64,000 nucleotides of DNA, from positions 1 through 64,000 of the forward strand of contig VXSG01000053.1 in NCBI GenBank assembly GCA_009838075.1, given 5' to 3'. The stretch is from Boseongicola sp. SB0665_bin_10. GTDB taxonomy: Bacteria > Pseudomonadota > Alphaproteobacteria > Rhodobacterales > Rhodobacteraceae. A program made the position numbers and the translations under genes. Positions 1-6,253 of this stretch are shown here, piece by piece. Position 1 is the stretch's first letter; every line of letters begins with the position of its first letter. The notes under the pieces were generated by a model. It was not told the DNA's origin. It saw only the letters and a list, made by a program, of their open reading frames with translations, and made no database searches.

Positions 1-2
1 GC

Positions 3-164
3 ACGGTTCAGTGGATTCTTGGCGTGCTGGTCGCGCTTTGGCTTGCGGTGTCCGGCTGCCTCTATGCGGAGATTGCCGCCGTCCGGGACGACGTTGCCAG
101 GAACGGCGAACGGCTTGCACGGATCGAGACGCTGTTGCAGGAGCGCCTTCCACCTGCGGATTAG
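3..164 (+). CDS. Small membrane/coiled-coil protein, 3' part only
   Basis: The reading frame is open from the window edge to a TAG at 162-164, giving 53 residues of the C-terminus. A hydrophobic stretch (ILGVLVALWLAVSGCLYA) is followed by a charged, helix-prone tail (IAAVRDDVARNGERLARIE). This is one membrane helix plus a short coiled coil, the layout of other small proteins in this element (279-521 and 7727-8062), although here the membrane segment comes first. A hairpin terminator follows at 219-240. The start is outside the window and the family is not recognised. Confidence 0.5.
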   Translation, partial: TVQWILGVLVALWLAVSGCLYAEIAAVRDDVARNGERLARIETLLQERLPPAD

Positions 165-218
165 GCCGCTGACGGCAGGCCGGAAGCGCGGTCAAGGGAA
201 AGATGCCAGATGAAGGAC

Positions 219-240
219 GCGGCCTTGCGCCGCCCTTTTT
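219..240 (+). terminator. Rho-independent terminator
   Basis: A GCGGC/GCCGC stem (219-223 and 229-233) with a 5-base loop is followed by CC and a run of five T. It lies 55 bases after the partial gene that stops at 164 and points in its direction. Confidence 0.6.
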
Positions 241-278
241 CGTTTCGGGCGCGGCAAGTGTTCCGAATCTTGGAACCC

Positions 279-521
279 TTAGGTTGCCGCCAGGATGATG
301 GCGGTCACGATCCCGCCCACCGCCGCGATCACGCCGGACAGAATGGCGGTCTGCCACCATCGGGAAACCGCGATCCTTTCGACAAGGTTTGCGTCGCGTT
401 CAGCCATGCTTGTGGCAAGCCGGGCAATGTCTGTCCGGTATTCGGCCTGCTTCGTCTCCATGCGTTCCTCCAGGACGGCGAGTTGCCGCGCCACCTCGTG
501 AATGTCGGGCTTGTCGCTCAT
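279..521 (-). CDS. Small coiled-coil protein with C-terminal membrane anchor
   Basis: This 80-residue protein has a charged, heptad-like helix over residues 1-50 (LAVLEERMETKQAEYRTDIA region) and one hydrophobic segment near the C-terminus (ILSGVIAAVGGIVTAIILAAT). A tail-anchored protein with a cytoplasmic coiled coil is the simplest reading. I chose the ATG at 521, preceded by a GAGG ribosome-binding site; an upstream in-frame start at 575 would add 18 residues of poor quality. Small proteins of this shape occur near phage and element structural or lysis genes, but the sequence gives no specific function. Confidence 0.5.
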   Translation of the reverse strand: MSDKPDIHEVARQLAVLEERMETKQAEYRTDIARLATSMAERDANLVERIAVSRWWQTAILSGVIAAVGGIVTAIILAAT

Positions 522-574
522 GGCCTCAAGGATGGGCGCGGACGCCGCTCTTGTCAACGGGACGACCGAACGCA

Positions 575-602
575 TTGACTCGCGGCGCAGTCGCCTTACC
601 TT
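575..602 (+). promoter_or_regulatory. Putative sigma70 promoter for a leaderless mRNA
   Basis: TTGACT (575-580) and TACCTT (597-602) are separated by 16 bases. The ATG at 609 begins seven bases after the -10, where transcription would start. No ribosome-binding site precedes this ATG, which fits a leaderless transcript. This is inferred from sequence only. Confidence 0.4.
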
Positions 603-608
603 GTGCCC

Positions 609-818
609 ATGGCCAAGAAGCGGGACACCACCAAGCAGGTCGAGGCGCGGCGCAAGCAGATTGAGGAGCGCCGGGCCGCTGGCCTCTGTGCGTATTGCGG
701 CGCACCGTCGCCGGTGCCGGTCGTGACAGGCAAGCGGCGTCCGGGACGGCCCTCAACTGGATATGCCTGCGAAGCCTGTAAGGCAAAGATGAATTGGTAT
801 AAGAGTCCTGCAAGATAA
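609..818 (+). CDS. Small zinc-ribbon protein
   Basis: The 69-residue basic protein starts with a charged helix (KKRDTTKQVEARRKQIEERR) and carries two CxxC pairs: CAYC near residue 28 and CEAC about 30 residues later. This is the spacing of a small zinc ribbon. The stretch ending RRAAGLCAYCG closely matches the tail of the clamp-like protein at 2139-2888 (KRRDAGQCIDCG), so the two genes share a module. A DNA-binding or protein-interaction adaptor role is plausible. I chose the ATG at 609 over the GTG at 603 because it sits at the expected transcription start of a good promoter. Confidence 0.55.
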   Translation: MAKKRDTTKQVEARRKQIEERRAAGLCAYCGAPSPVPVVTGKRRPGRPSTGYACEACKAKMNWYKSPAR

Positions 819-825
819 TCTAATT

Positions 826-853
826 TTGATATTGCATTAGAGCGCAATATCAA
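826..853. promoter_or_regulatory. Perfect 10-bp dyad upstream of ardC-like gene
   Basis: TTGATATTGC (826-835) and its exact reverse complement GCAATATCAA (844-853) flank an 8-base spacer in the AT-rich intergenic region. It lies 37 bases before the ATG at 890. There is no T-run after it, so an operator is more likely than a terminator. Confidence 0.5.
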
Positions 854-856
854 TAT

Positions 857-885
857 TCTTGTCTCCACCAACCAAGGAGACAAGA
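857..885 (+). promoter_or_regulatory. Hairpin that sequesters the ardC-like ribosome-binding site
   Basis: TCTTGTCTCC (857-866) pairs perfectly with GGAGACAAGA (876-885) across a 9-base loop. The right arm contains the GGAG of the AAGGAG Shine-Dalgarno sequence for the gene starting at 890. If the hairpin forms in the mRNA, ribosome access would be blocked until something opens it. Confidence 0.55.
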
Positions 886-889
886 TCAC

Positions 890-1756
890 ATGACCAGACA
901 AGACACTTACCAGGCCGTCACTGCCGACATAGTGGCGGCAATCGAGGCGGGGACGCCACCTTGGCAACCGCGTTGGGATGGCGGCCAGCAATCCGCCTTG
1001 CCGCTCCGGGTCTGCAACACTCCATATCGAGGGATCAATGTGCTCGCGCTTTGGGTCGCCGCTGAAAGGCGCGGCTATGGCGCGTCACACTGGATGACGT
1101 ATCGGCAAGCCCAGGAATTGGGCGGCCAGGTCCGCAAGGGCGAGAAGGCTTGCAAGGTTATCAAGGCTGGCAAGGCGGTTTCCCGCGACACTCGCGACTT
1201 GCCGGAAGACGAGCAAAGGCACGTCAATTTCATGCGGCAGTATGCCGTGTTCAACGTTGAGCAGATCGACGGCTTGCCGGGCCGGTTCGCCGCGTCGCTC
1301 GCTCCGGTTCCCGCGCCTTCAAGGTCTGCCTTTTCAGACTGGTTTGGCCGGACAGGCATTGCGCTGAAAGTGACCGGCAACATGCGGGCCTTCTATGATC
1401 CGGCAAACGACTACGTGCACATGCCGCCGCAAGAGGCTTTCGCAAGCGACGCCGCACATGCCGGAACCCTGTTGCATGAGGCAATCCATGCGACCGGCCA
1501 CAAGTCGCGGGTTGGCCGCGATCTTGGCATGAACGATGCCGCATACGCTCTTGAAGAATGCGTTGCCGAAATCGGGGCGGCAATGGTGGCCGCAGCGACC
1601 GGATGCCAGCGCTGCCCTGTCGAGGATCACGCAAGCTATGTGGACGCCTGGCGCAAGGTCGCCAAAGACCCGCAAGCCATCGTCAAGGCTGCGAGTGCTG
1701 CACAGACTGCAAGCGATTGGCTGATAGCCAGGGCTGGCGGCATGGCCATCCAGTGA
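890..1756 (+). CDS. ArdC-like antirestriction protein (ssDNA-binding domain plus zincin)
   Basis: This 288-residue protein has the ArdC layout. The N-terminal domain (about 1-130, starting DTYQAVTADIVAAIEAGTPPW) is the ssDNA-binding ArdC-N fold, and the C-terminal part is a zincin-like metallopeptidase domain with HEAIH at 196-200 and a downstream glutamate (LEECVAEIG, about 222-227) as likely third zinc ligand. ArdC proteins on plasmids and ICEs protect incoming DNA from restriction. An AAGGAG site lies 10 bases upstream but falls inside a strong hairpin. A terminator follows at 1810. The family assignment is secure; antirestriction activity is inferred from the family. Confidence 0.85.
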   Translation: MTRQDTYQAVTADIVAAIEAGTPPWQPRWDGGQQSALPLRVCNTPYRGINVLALWVAAERRGYGASHWMTYRQAQELGGQVRKGEKACKVIKAGKAVSRDTRDLPEDEQRHVNFMRQYAVFNVEQIDGLPGRFAASLAPVPAPSRSAFSDWFGRTGIALKVTGNMRAFYDPANDYVHMPPQEAFASDAAHAGTLLHEAIHATGHKSRVGRDLGMNDAAYALEECVAEIGAAMVAAATGCQRCPVEDHASYVDAWRKVAKDPQAIVKAASAAQTASDWLIARAGGMAIQ

Positions 1757-1809
1757 GCGCAACGGGGCGGGCTTCACGGCCTGCCCGTTTCCGTCACACG
1801 AGACCGAAG

Positions 1810-1832
1810 GGGCGGCACCAGGCCGCCCTTTT
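1810..1832 (+). terminator. Rho-independent terminator after ardC-like gene
   Basis: GGGCGGC (1810-1816) and GCCGCCC (1822-1828) form a 7-bp GC stem with a 5-base loop, followed by TTTT. A weaker GC hairpin precedes it at about 1764-1790. Confidence 0.75.
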
Positions 1833-1939
1833 CGATTCAGGCACAGACCCCCCCCGAATTGGCCTCAATGCCAGCAAATCATGCTCGCTGACGGCCTCTC
1901 TCGTCGCGCTCGTGACCGTTGGCATGGGCAATCACCCAT

Positions 1940-1975
1940 GAGCGAAGCCTGAGCGCCGCCTGAGCGCCGCCTGAG
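1940..1975. repeat. 11-bp tandem repeat, three copies
   Basis: GAGCGAAGCCT, GAGCGCCGCCT and GAGCGCCGCCT follow each other without gaps and end in GAG. The repeat sits in the 380-base stretch between the ardC-like terminator and the end of the clamp-like gene, where I see no gene. Confidence 0.6.
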
Positions 1976-2138
1976 TGTCGCGGAAGAACAGAATTCTTCG
2001 GGAATGCCGTTCAGACTGGCCCGCGAAGCCCGATCCGGGGCCGGTCTGCCGCACCAACGAGGAAGCGGCAGGGACAATGTTCCGATCTTCGACCAATCCG
2101 CCGGGAAACCGGAATTCCGTCCCTCCGGCCTTTCGCGC

Positions 2139-2888
2139 TCAACGGCGGTTCCTGTCAGCGCAGGCCGGACACCGCGCCTTGCCGCCGGATGGCTTCCCGC
2201 AGTCGATGCACTGGCCCGCGTCCCTGCGCTTCTGCCGCCTGGCCTTCAGCGCGGCGACCTGGGCGCTTGTGTCCCTTGCCTTGCGTGGACGCTCTATCCA
2301 TTCGGGCATTCCGAAACTCGATCCGTCGCGCATGGGCATGATGACCGTGCAGGCGTCGGCGGTGTGCGGGACAAGCACGGGGTGGCCCGTCCTGGCCTGC
2401 CACAACTGGATGGCCTTCCCGCCCGTCAACCAGTCATGCGCCTGGCCTGCCGTCGCAAGGTGCTCGTGGTTCAGCGCAACGGCATTGGCGATCACTGCGG
2501 GCTTGAGCCTGCCCCATGGCATGACGCGGCCATAGTCCGGGAATGTGCCGTCGATGATCGAGGCCGGGAAGCTCGCGCCCTTGGGGATCGTGACCGTGCC
2601 CGCGTCCAGGTCGATCAGCGTTGTCATTTGCCGGATGTCACGCCCGGCGCACTTCTGGCCTAGCTGCTTGGCAGTCGCGTTGAGGCGGACAATGACGCCT
2701 TCGTCAAGCTCATGCTCGGCCTGCGGATCGCGGGCACAAATCAGAATGTGCCCGTCGGTCGCAACAAGTGCCAATCCGCCGGTCTTGACCGGGTGGAATT
2801 GAACGCCTTGCAGGTAGGATCGGACTTCCTCGACGGATCGGGCAAGCGACACGGCGGCGAGCGTCAAGGCGTTGACTGTGATTTGCAT
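2139..2888 (-). CDS. Shortened DNA polymerase III beta (sliding-clamp)-like protein with zinc-ribbon tail
   Basis: The 249-residue protein carries three landmarks of DnaN. ATDGH at 43-47 is the conserved domain II signature, DGTFPDYGRVMP at 113-124 matches the FPDY-R-V-(I/L)P motif before domain III, and VIMPMR at 182-187 matches the extreme C-terminus of E. coli beta. Domain I is missing, and only about 60 residues lie between the last two motifs where E. coli beta has about 110. A basic tail then ends in a CxxC...CxxC zinc ribbon (Cys 227, 230, 240, 243) shared with the protein at 609-818. An AAGGG site precedes the ATG. The upstream region holds a repeat array and a TTGCAT-N17-TAAGGT promoter. 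A replication or repair role in the element is likely. Confidence 0.7.
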   Translation of the reverse strand: MQITVNALTLAAVSLARSVEEVRSYLQGVQFHPVKTGGLALVATDGHILICARDPQAEHELDEGVIVRLNATAKQLGQKCAGRDIRQMTTLIDLDAGTVTIPKGASFPASIIDGTFPDYGRVMPWGRLKPAVIANAVALNHEHLATAGQAHDWLTGGKAIQLWQARTGHPVLVPHTADACTVIMPMRDGSSFGMPEWIERPRKARDTSAQVAALKARRQKRRDAGQCIDCGKPSGGKARCPACADRNRR

Positions 2889-2901
2889 TGGCTGCCCTTT
2901 C

Positions 2902-3089
2902 GTGATTGCTTCCTGGTTTCGAGTGACTGCACCTTAGCGGCGCGATCCGGGCAATGCAATCACTCATGGTCAATCTGCAATCACTAGGCCCTGGAATGTC
3001 CGTTAAGTTCCTTTGTCGGACACGGATGTTCCCGTTCCGTGCCATGCCTGGAAGGCGAGTGATTGCAAGCCAGTTAACTGGTGATTGCA
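2902..3089. repeat. Iteron-like array: six copies of GTGATTGCA in three spaced pairs
   Basis: Copies lie at 2902 (GTGATTGC), 2923 (GTGACTGCA), 2955 and 2976 (both inverted, TGCAATCAC), and 3059 and 3081 (GTGATTGCA). Members of each pair start 21, 21 and 22 bases apart, two helical turns. A CAGTTAACTG palindrome (3071-3080) lies between the last two. The array covers the promoter of the clamp-like gene and continues upstream. It could be an operator array or a replication origin. Confidence 0.65.
2931..2959 (-). promoter_or_regulatory. Putative promoter of the clamp-like gene
   Basis: On the minus strand TTGCAT (2959-2954) and TAAGGT (2936-2931) are 17 bases apart. The -35 overlaps the iteron copy at 2955, and the expected start site falls in the copy at 2923, so binding there would block transcription. 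Confidence 0.45.
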
Positions 3090-3507
3090 CCATGTTTTCA
3101 ATGCTCTTTCACCCTGGCCGCCGCTCTCAGGAGAAAAAAGTGTAAATCGGGGGTGAGGGTAGTGGAACAATTCCTGCCATTCGCCTCTCCGACTACTTTG
3201 CGGCTGCCTTCACAGTGTCTAATAGCGCCTGTCAATCACCTGCCAGCGCAATCCGGCCCGCGATTATGGCATGACTGCATCGACTGCATCGGCGAGGGTT
3301 GACATTGCCGGACCTAACCTGAAAATTGTCAGCGTCAATTGTTTCCAAGCTCGGCTCCTATGCCGGGCTGCCCGCTGAATAAGCCTGACCCGGCAAGAGG
3401 TAGCTCCTCGACGCCTTGGCGAATAGGCGGGGTCTGATTTCCTTGGAAGCAGTTGACAACGGCCCGGCACCCGCCGGGTCCGGGAACAAGACCGGGGGGA
3501 TCGACCT
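3090..3507. other. Gene-free stretch before the surface-protein genes
   Basis: I see no convincing gene in these 418 bases. They contain a 9-bp tandem duplication GACTGCATC (3273-3290) and a weak promoter-like pair, TTGACA (3299-3304) with AAAATT (3322-3327) at 17-base spacing. That pair could drive the gene starting at 3508 with a long leader. Confidence 0.35.
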
Positions 3508-4824
3508 ATGCCTATGCGCACCGCTTCAATCAATGCCGCCTTCATGCTGGCGAGCTTCACCGTGGCAGCGGCAGCGCAGGACGGGGACGATTTGGCGCAA
3601 GAGTGGGGCCAGCGGATACACAAAAGCTGCGGATCGAGCGGCAACGGCTTCGACCAATGCGTGGCCGATCTGCTGGCGGACACCGCCGCCGAACACGCGG
3701 TGCAAGTGGCCGCTCGCGAAGGCCGATCCGTGTTCGGGGAGAAATTCCAGGTCTTGAGCCGCATGACGATTGGGCCATCCAGCGGCCTGACCGGCGATCT
3801 TGACGTAGTGATACCTCTTTCGGGCGCGACTGAACCAGTCGTTCATTCGCAATCCGCATTGTTCCTGCAACAGGGGATTACGAGTTGGCGAGACAGCGAC
3901 GGGACGCGCCGCAACGACATTCGCGTCGGCATGGTCTACCGGTTGCCTGTCCTCGAAGGTGACGCGCTTGGGTTCTCCCTGTTTCATCAAGAGAACCTTG
4001 AACGCGACCATCAGCGCGCGGTTGCTGGTCTGGATTATGCCGGACGATGGGGCACGGCCTATGTTTCGGCCTTTGAGCCGACGACGGGTTGGCGACCGGG
4101 CCGCACGGGATACAAGGAACGCGCACGTTCTGGCACTGAGTTCGGGGCGCAACTTCACCTGACTTCAACCGTGGCGGCGGATGCCGCTTGGGGACGGTGG
4201 GAAGCCAGGGAAGGCCACATCGAGAATGTGCGGATCGGGCTGGACTGGAAGCCGCATCCCCATGTCAGCTTCGGGGCCGGTTACGAGGTCAACCATGTCT
4301 TGTCGGGACCGCCAAAGGACGGCGCGCGCCTGTCAATGGCGTTCAACATACCCTTGGGCCAGAAGGGCGGCGGGTCGTCGCGGGCAAAATGGGAAGGTCT
4401 GGGCGTTCCCGCATTCGGTGAAGCATCGCCTGATTTCTGGGCACCGATCACGAATGTTGGTCGCATCGTGACGCTTGAACGCGCCATCGCAAAGCCAAGC
4501 CGCGTCAAGGCGCTGGTGCTGTCAGCCGACCTGCCGGAAGGCGTTACGGTCCAGTTCCTGCAAGACCATGCCGAGACCGGAAGCCGCATAGGAGTGCGAA
4601 TTTCCATTCCCGATCCGCTTTCCGAAGATTTGCGGCTGGTCGTGCGGCTGGTGCCGGGGAGCGGCGACAATCCTGCCGTGCCGGGCGAGGACTTTGTTGA
4701 CGAACCGCACCACGTGACAATCAAACAAGGCGAAGTTGCTGCGGATACATCGCTCCGGCTTCTTCACAATGACGACATGCAGTTGGCCAGAAGTTTGGCC
4801 GTCGAGGTTTCACTGGCTAGCTGA
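3508..4824 (+). CDS. Inverse-autotransporter-type outer-membrane barrel with Calx-beta-like passenger
   Basis: The 438-residue protein begins with a signal peptide (about 1-23, cut after AAAA). Residues of about 60-290 show the alternating pattern and phrases of the inverse autotransporter (intimin/invasin) beta-domain, such as FLQQGITSWRDSDGTRRND and GFSLFHQENLERDHQRAV. The barrel ends near IPLGQKGGGSSR. The last ~130 residues resemble a single Calx-beta-type Ig-like domain (GEDFVDEPHHVTIKQGE...LRLLHNDD). This is much shorter than intimins, and no Ig array or lectin head is present. A GGGGGG-rich site precedes the ATG. The protein would display its small passenger outside the cell. It heads a run of exported-protein genes. 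Confidence 0.7.
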   Translation: MPMRTASINAAFMLASFTVAAAAQDGDDLAQEWGQRIHKSCGSSGNGFDQCVADLLADTAAEHAVQVAAREGRSVFGEKFQVLSRMTIGPSSGLTGDLDVVIPLSGATEPVVHSQSALFLQQGITSWRDSDGTRRNDIRVGMVYRLPVLEGDALGFSLFHQENLERDHQRAVAGLDYAGRWGTAYVSAFEPTTGWRPGRTGYKERARSGTEFGAQLHLTSTVAADAAWGRWEAREGHIENVRIGLDWKPHPHVSFGAGYEVNHVLSGPPKDGARLSMAFNIPLGQKGGGSSRAKWEGLGVPAFGEASPDFWAPITNVGRIVTLERAIAKPSRVKALVLSADLPEGVTVQFLQDHAETGSRIGVRISIPDPLSEDLRLVVRLVPGSGDNPAVPGEDFVDEPHHVTIKQGEVAADTSLRLLHNDDMQLARSLAVEVSLAS

Positions 4825-4836
4825 CGGGAGCCTGAA

Positions 4837-5802
4837 ATGAGTAAGTTGAATTCAATTTCTGCAACATTCGGTATTTTGCTGGCATTCTCTCTCGCCGCAT
4901 GTGGCGGCGGTGGTGGCGACGGCGGCAGTGGCTCTGGCGGTGGCGGACGCGACGGCGACGGTGGAAACGGTGAAATGACCATTACACCACCTGGTGGAGG
5001 CACGAGCCTGCCCTCCGAACCACCGCGCCGTTCAGCGCCTCAGGGCTTCGGAAGAGACCTGCCAGGCATCGAAGTGGCTGGCGCGGGAACCACCGAGTAC
5101 TTGCTTGCATTGAACGGATCACCGAGTGCCGTGACCTTCCGGGCAGGCTCCTGGTTCGAGCCAAAGGACGGGCGGTACCAGAGAATGATCATTGCCCAGT
5201 CCACGCGGGTAGCCCCAGGACAACTGGTACGGGTTCCGACTGCATGCATGCAACAAGCGAACCCCGCGCCAGCCGAGGGCGCGCGCTTTTTCTCCTCGCC
5301 GAAGTCCATTTCGGGTTCCGTTCAGCAATGCCAGCAGCGCTGTCTTTCCAGGTGGACTGGGCCTGGCAGCCAAAACGCGTTTCAGAACTGTGTGTGGGCA
5401 TGTGAGCGACCGTCAAATGAGCGACCACCGAGTCCGCCGCCTCCTGGCACCGGTACGATCACTTTCGAATTGGTCGATAGATGTACCAAACCAGGAGCTA
5501 TGCAGGCGCGATTCTTCGGGTATGTCGGCACGAGCACAGAGGGCAATCATGACTATGTATGGCCGTCAAGCTCGCAAGTATTTACGACAAATGAACGCCG
5601 TGTAACCGGAGAAAGCATTACGAGAACGCTTGGTGAAAGCGGGCGAGGTATCGGGGTGATCTGCTATGGTGCACAATTGGAAGGAAGAAGTTCCAGTTCC
5701 TGGGGTGTCGGGTTGGACGGGAATGGCGGCTGCTCGAATTGCTGCGTTCGCGTTCCGTCATCTGGCAACGTTAACTTCAGGAGAAACCTGACATGTCCGT
5801 AG
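4837..5802 (+). CDS. Lipoprotein with glycine-rich linker, unknown function
   Basis: This 321-residue protein has a type II signal peptide with lipobox LAAC at about residues 19-22. A flexible Gly/Asp/Ser linker (residues about 23-45) follows and would carry the rest away from the membrane. The body contains paired cysteines (CQQRC and CVWAC, about 20 residues apart), a Pro-rich hinge (PSPPPPG) and a second Cys-containing domain ending in CSNCCVRVP. Disulfide-stabilised outer-membrane or surface exposure is likely. It lies 12 bases after the barrel gene behind a GGGAG site, so the two are probably co-transcribed. I do not recognise the family. Confidence 0.65.
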   Translation: MSKLNSISATFGILLAFSLAACGGGGGDGGSGSGGGGRDGDGGNGEMTITPPGGGTSLPSEPPRRSAPQGFGRDLPGIEVAGAGTTEYLLALNGSPSAVTFRAGSWFEPKDGRYQRMIIAQSTRVAPGQLVRVPTACMQQANPAPAEGARFFSSPKSISGSVQQCQQRCLSRWTGPGSQNAFQNCVWACERPSNERPPSPPPPGTGTITFELVDRCTKPGAMQARFFGYVGTSTEGNHDYVWPSSSQVFTTNERRVTGESITRTLGESGRGIGVICYGAQLEGRSSSSWGVGLDGNGGCSNCCVRVPSSGNVNFRRNLTCP

Positions 5803-5810
5803 TGTCAGGT
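5786..5810 (+). promoter_or_regulatory. Intercistronic hairpin at the end of the first lipoprotein gene
   Basis: ACCTGACA (5786-5793) and TGTCAGGT (5803-5810) form a perfect 8-bp stem overlapping the stop codon. No T-run follows, so it is more likely an attenuator or a 3'-stabilising structure than a full terminator. Confidence 0.4.
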
Positions 5811-5884
5811 GTACGGCAATTTAACGAGAGTGGCGGGCTTCGGCCTCCGCGATGAAGAACAATGCAGCAGGAGGTATGCAGACT

Positions 5885-6241
5885 ATGATCAACTTTAGAA
5901 CACTTGCCGCAATAGCAATCGCGATAGCGACAGGCACAGTTGCAAACGCGTTAACGTGTCAACAACAAGCGAAAGCAATGTATGATGGCGACATACGTTC
6001 TTGCGATACCATTGGCTCGTTTGGCCCAAACAACTGCAAGCGATGTGTGTATGGAAATACGATTTGGCCAAACGGTGCAAGGGAAAACGGATGCGGCTTC
6101 CAGTATGAAACCGGCAATGGAAACGAATGGAATTGTTATCAACGGTTCTTGCGTCAAAGGAATAGTCAAATTCAGCAATGCTACCAGCAAGCGTCGAATG
6201 TGTATGAGGTGCGCTGGAATAACTGTCATAGAACCAATTGA
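5885..6241 (+). CDS. Small secreted Cys-rich protein
   Basis: A signal peptide (INFRTLAAIAIAIATG..NA, about 1-22) precedes a mature part of roughly 95 residues with eight cysteines, enough for four disulfides. It is rich in Asn, Gln and Tyr. I chose the ATG at 5885 because it sits 10 bases after a strong GGAGG; an ATG at 5876 is too close to that site. The gene is noticeably more AT-rich than its neighbours, suggesting a separate origin. It lies between two lipoprotein genes in the same direction. Function unknown. Confidence 0.6.
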   Translation: MINFRTLAAIAIAIATGTVANALTCQQQAKAMYDGDIRSCDTIGSFGPNNCKRCVYGNTIWPNGARENGCGFQYETGNGNEWNCYQRFLRQRNSQIQQCYQQASNVYEVRWNNCHRTN

Positions 6242-6253
6242 AGGAAAGACGTG

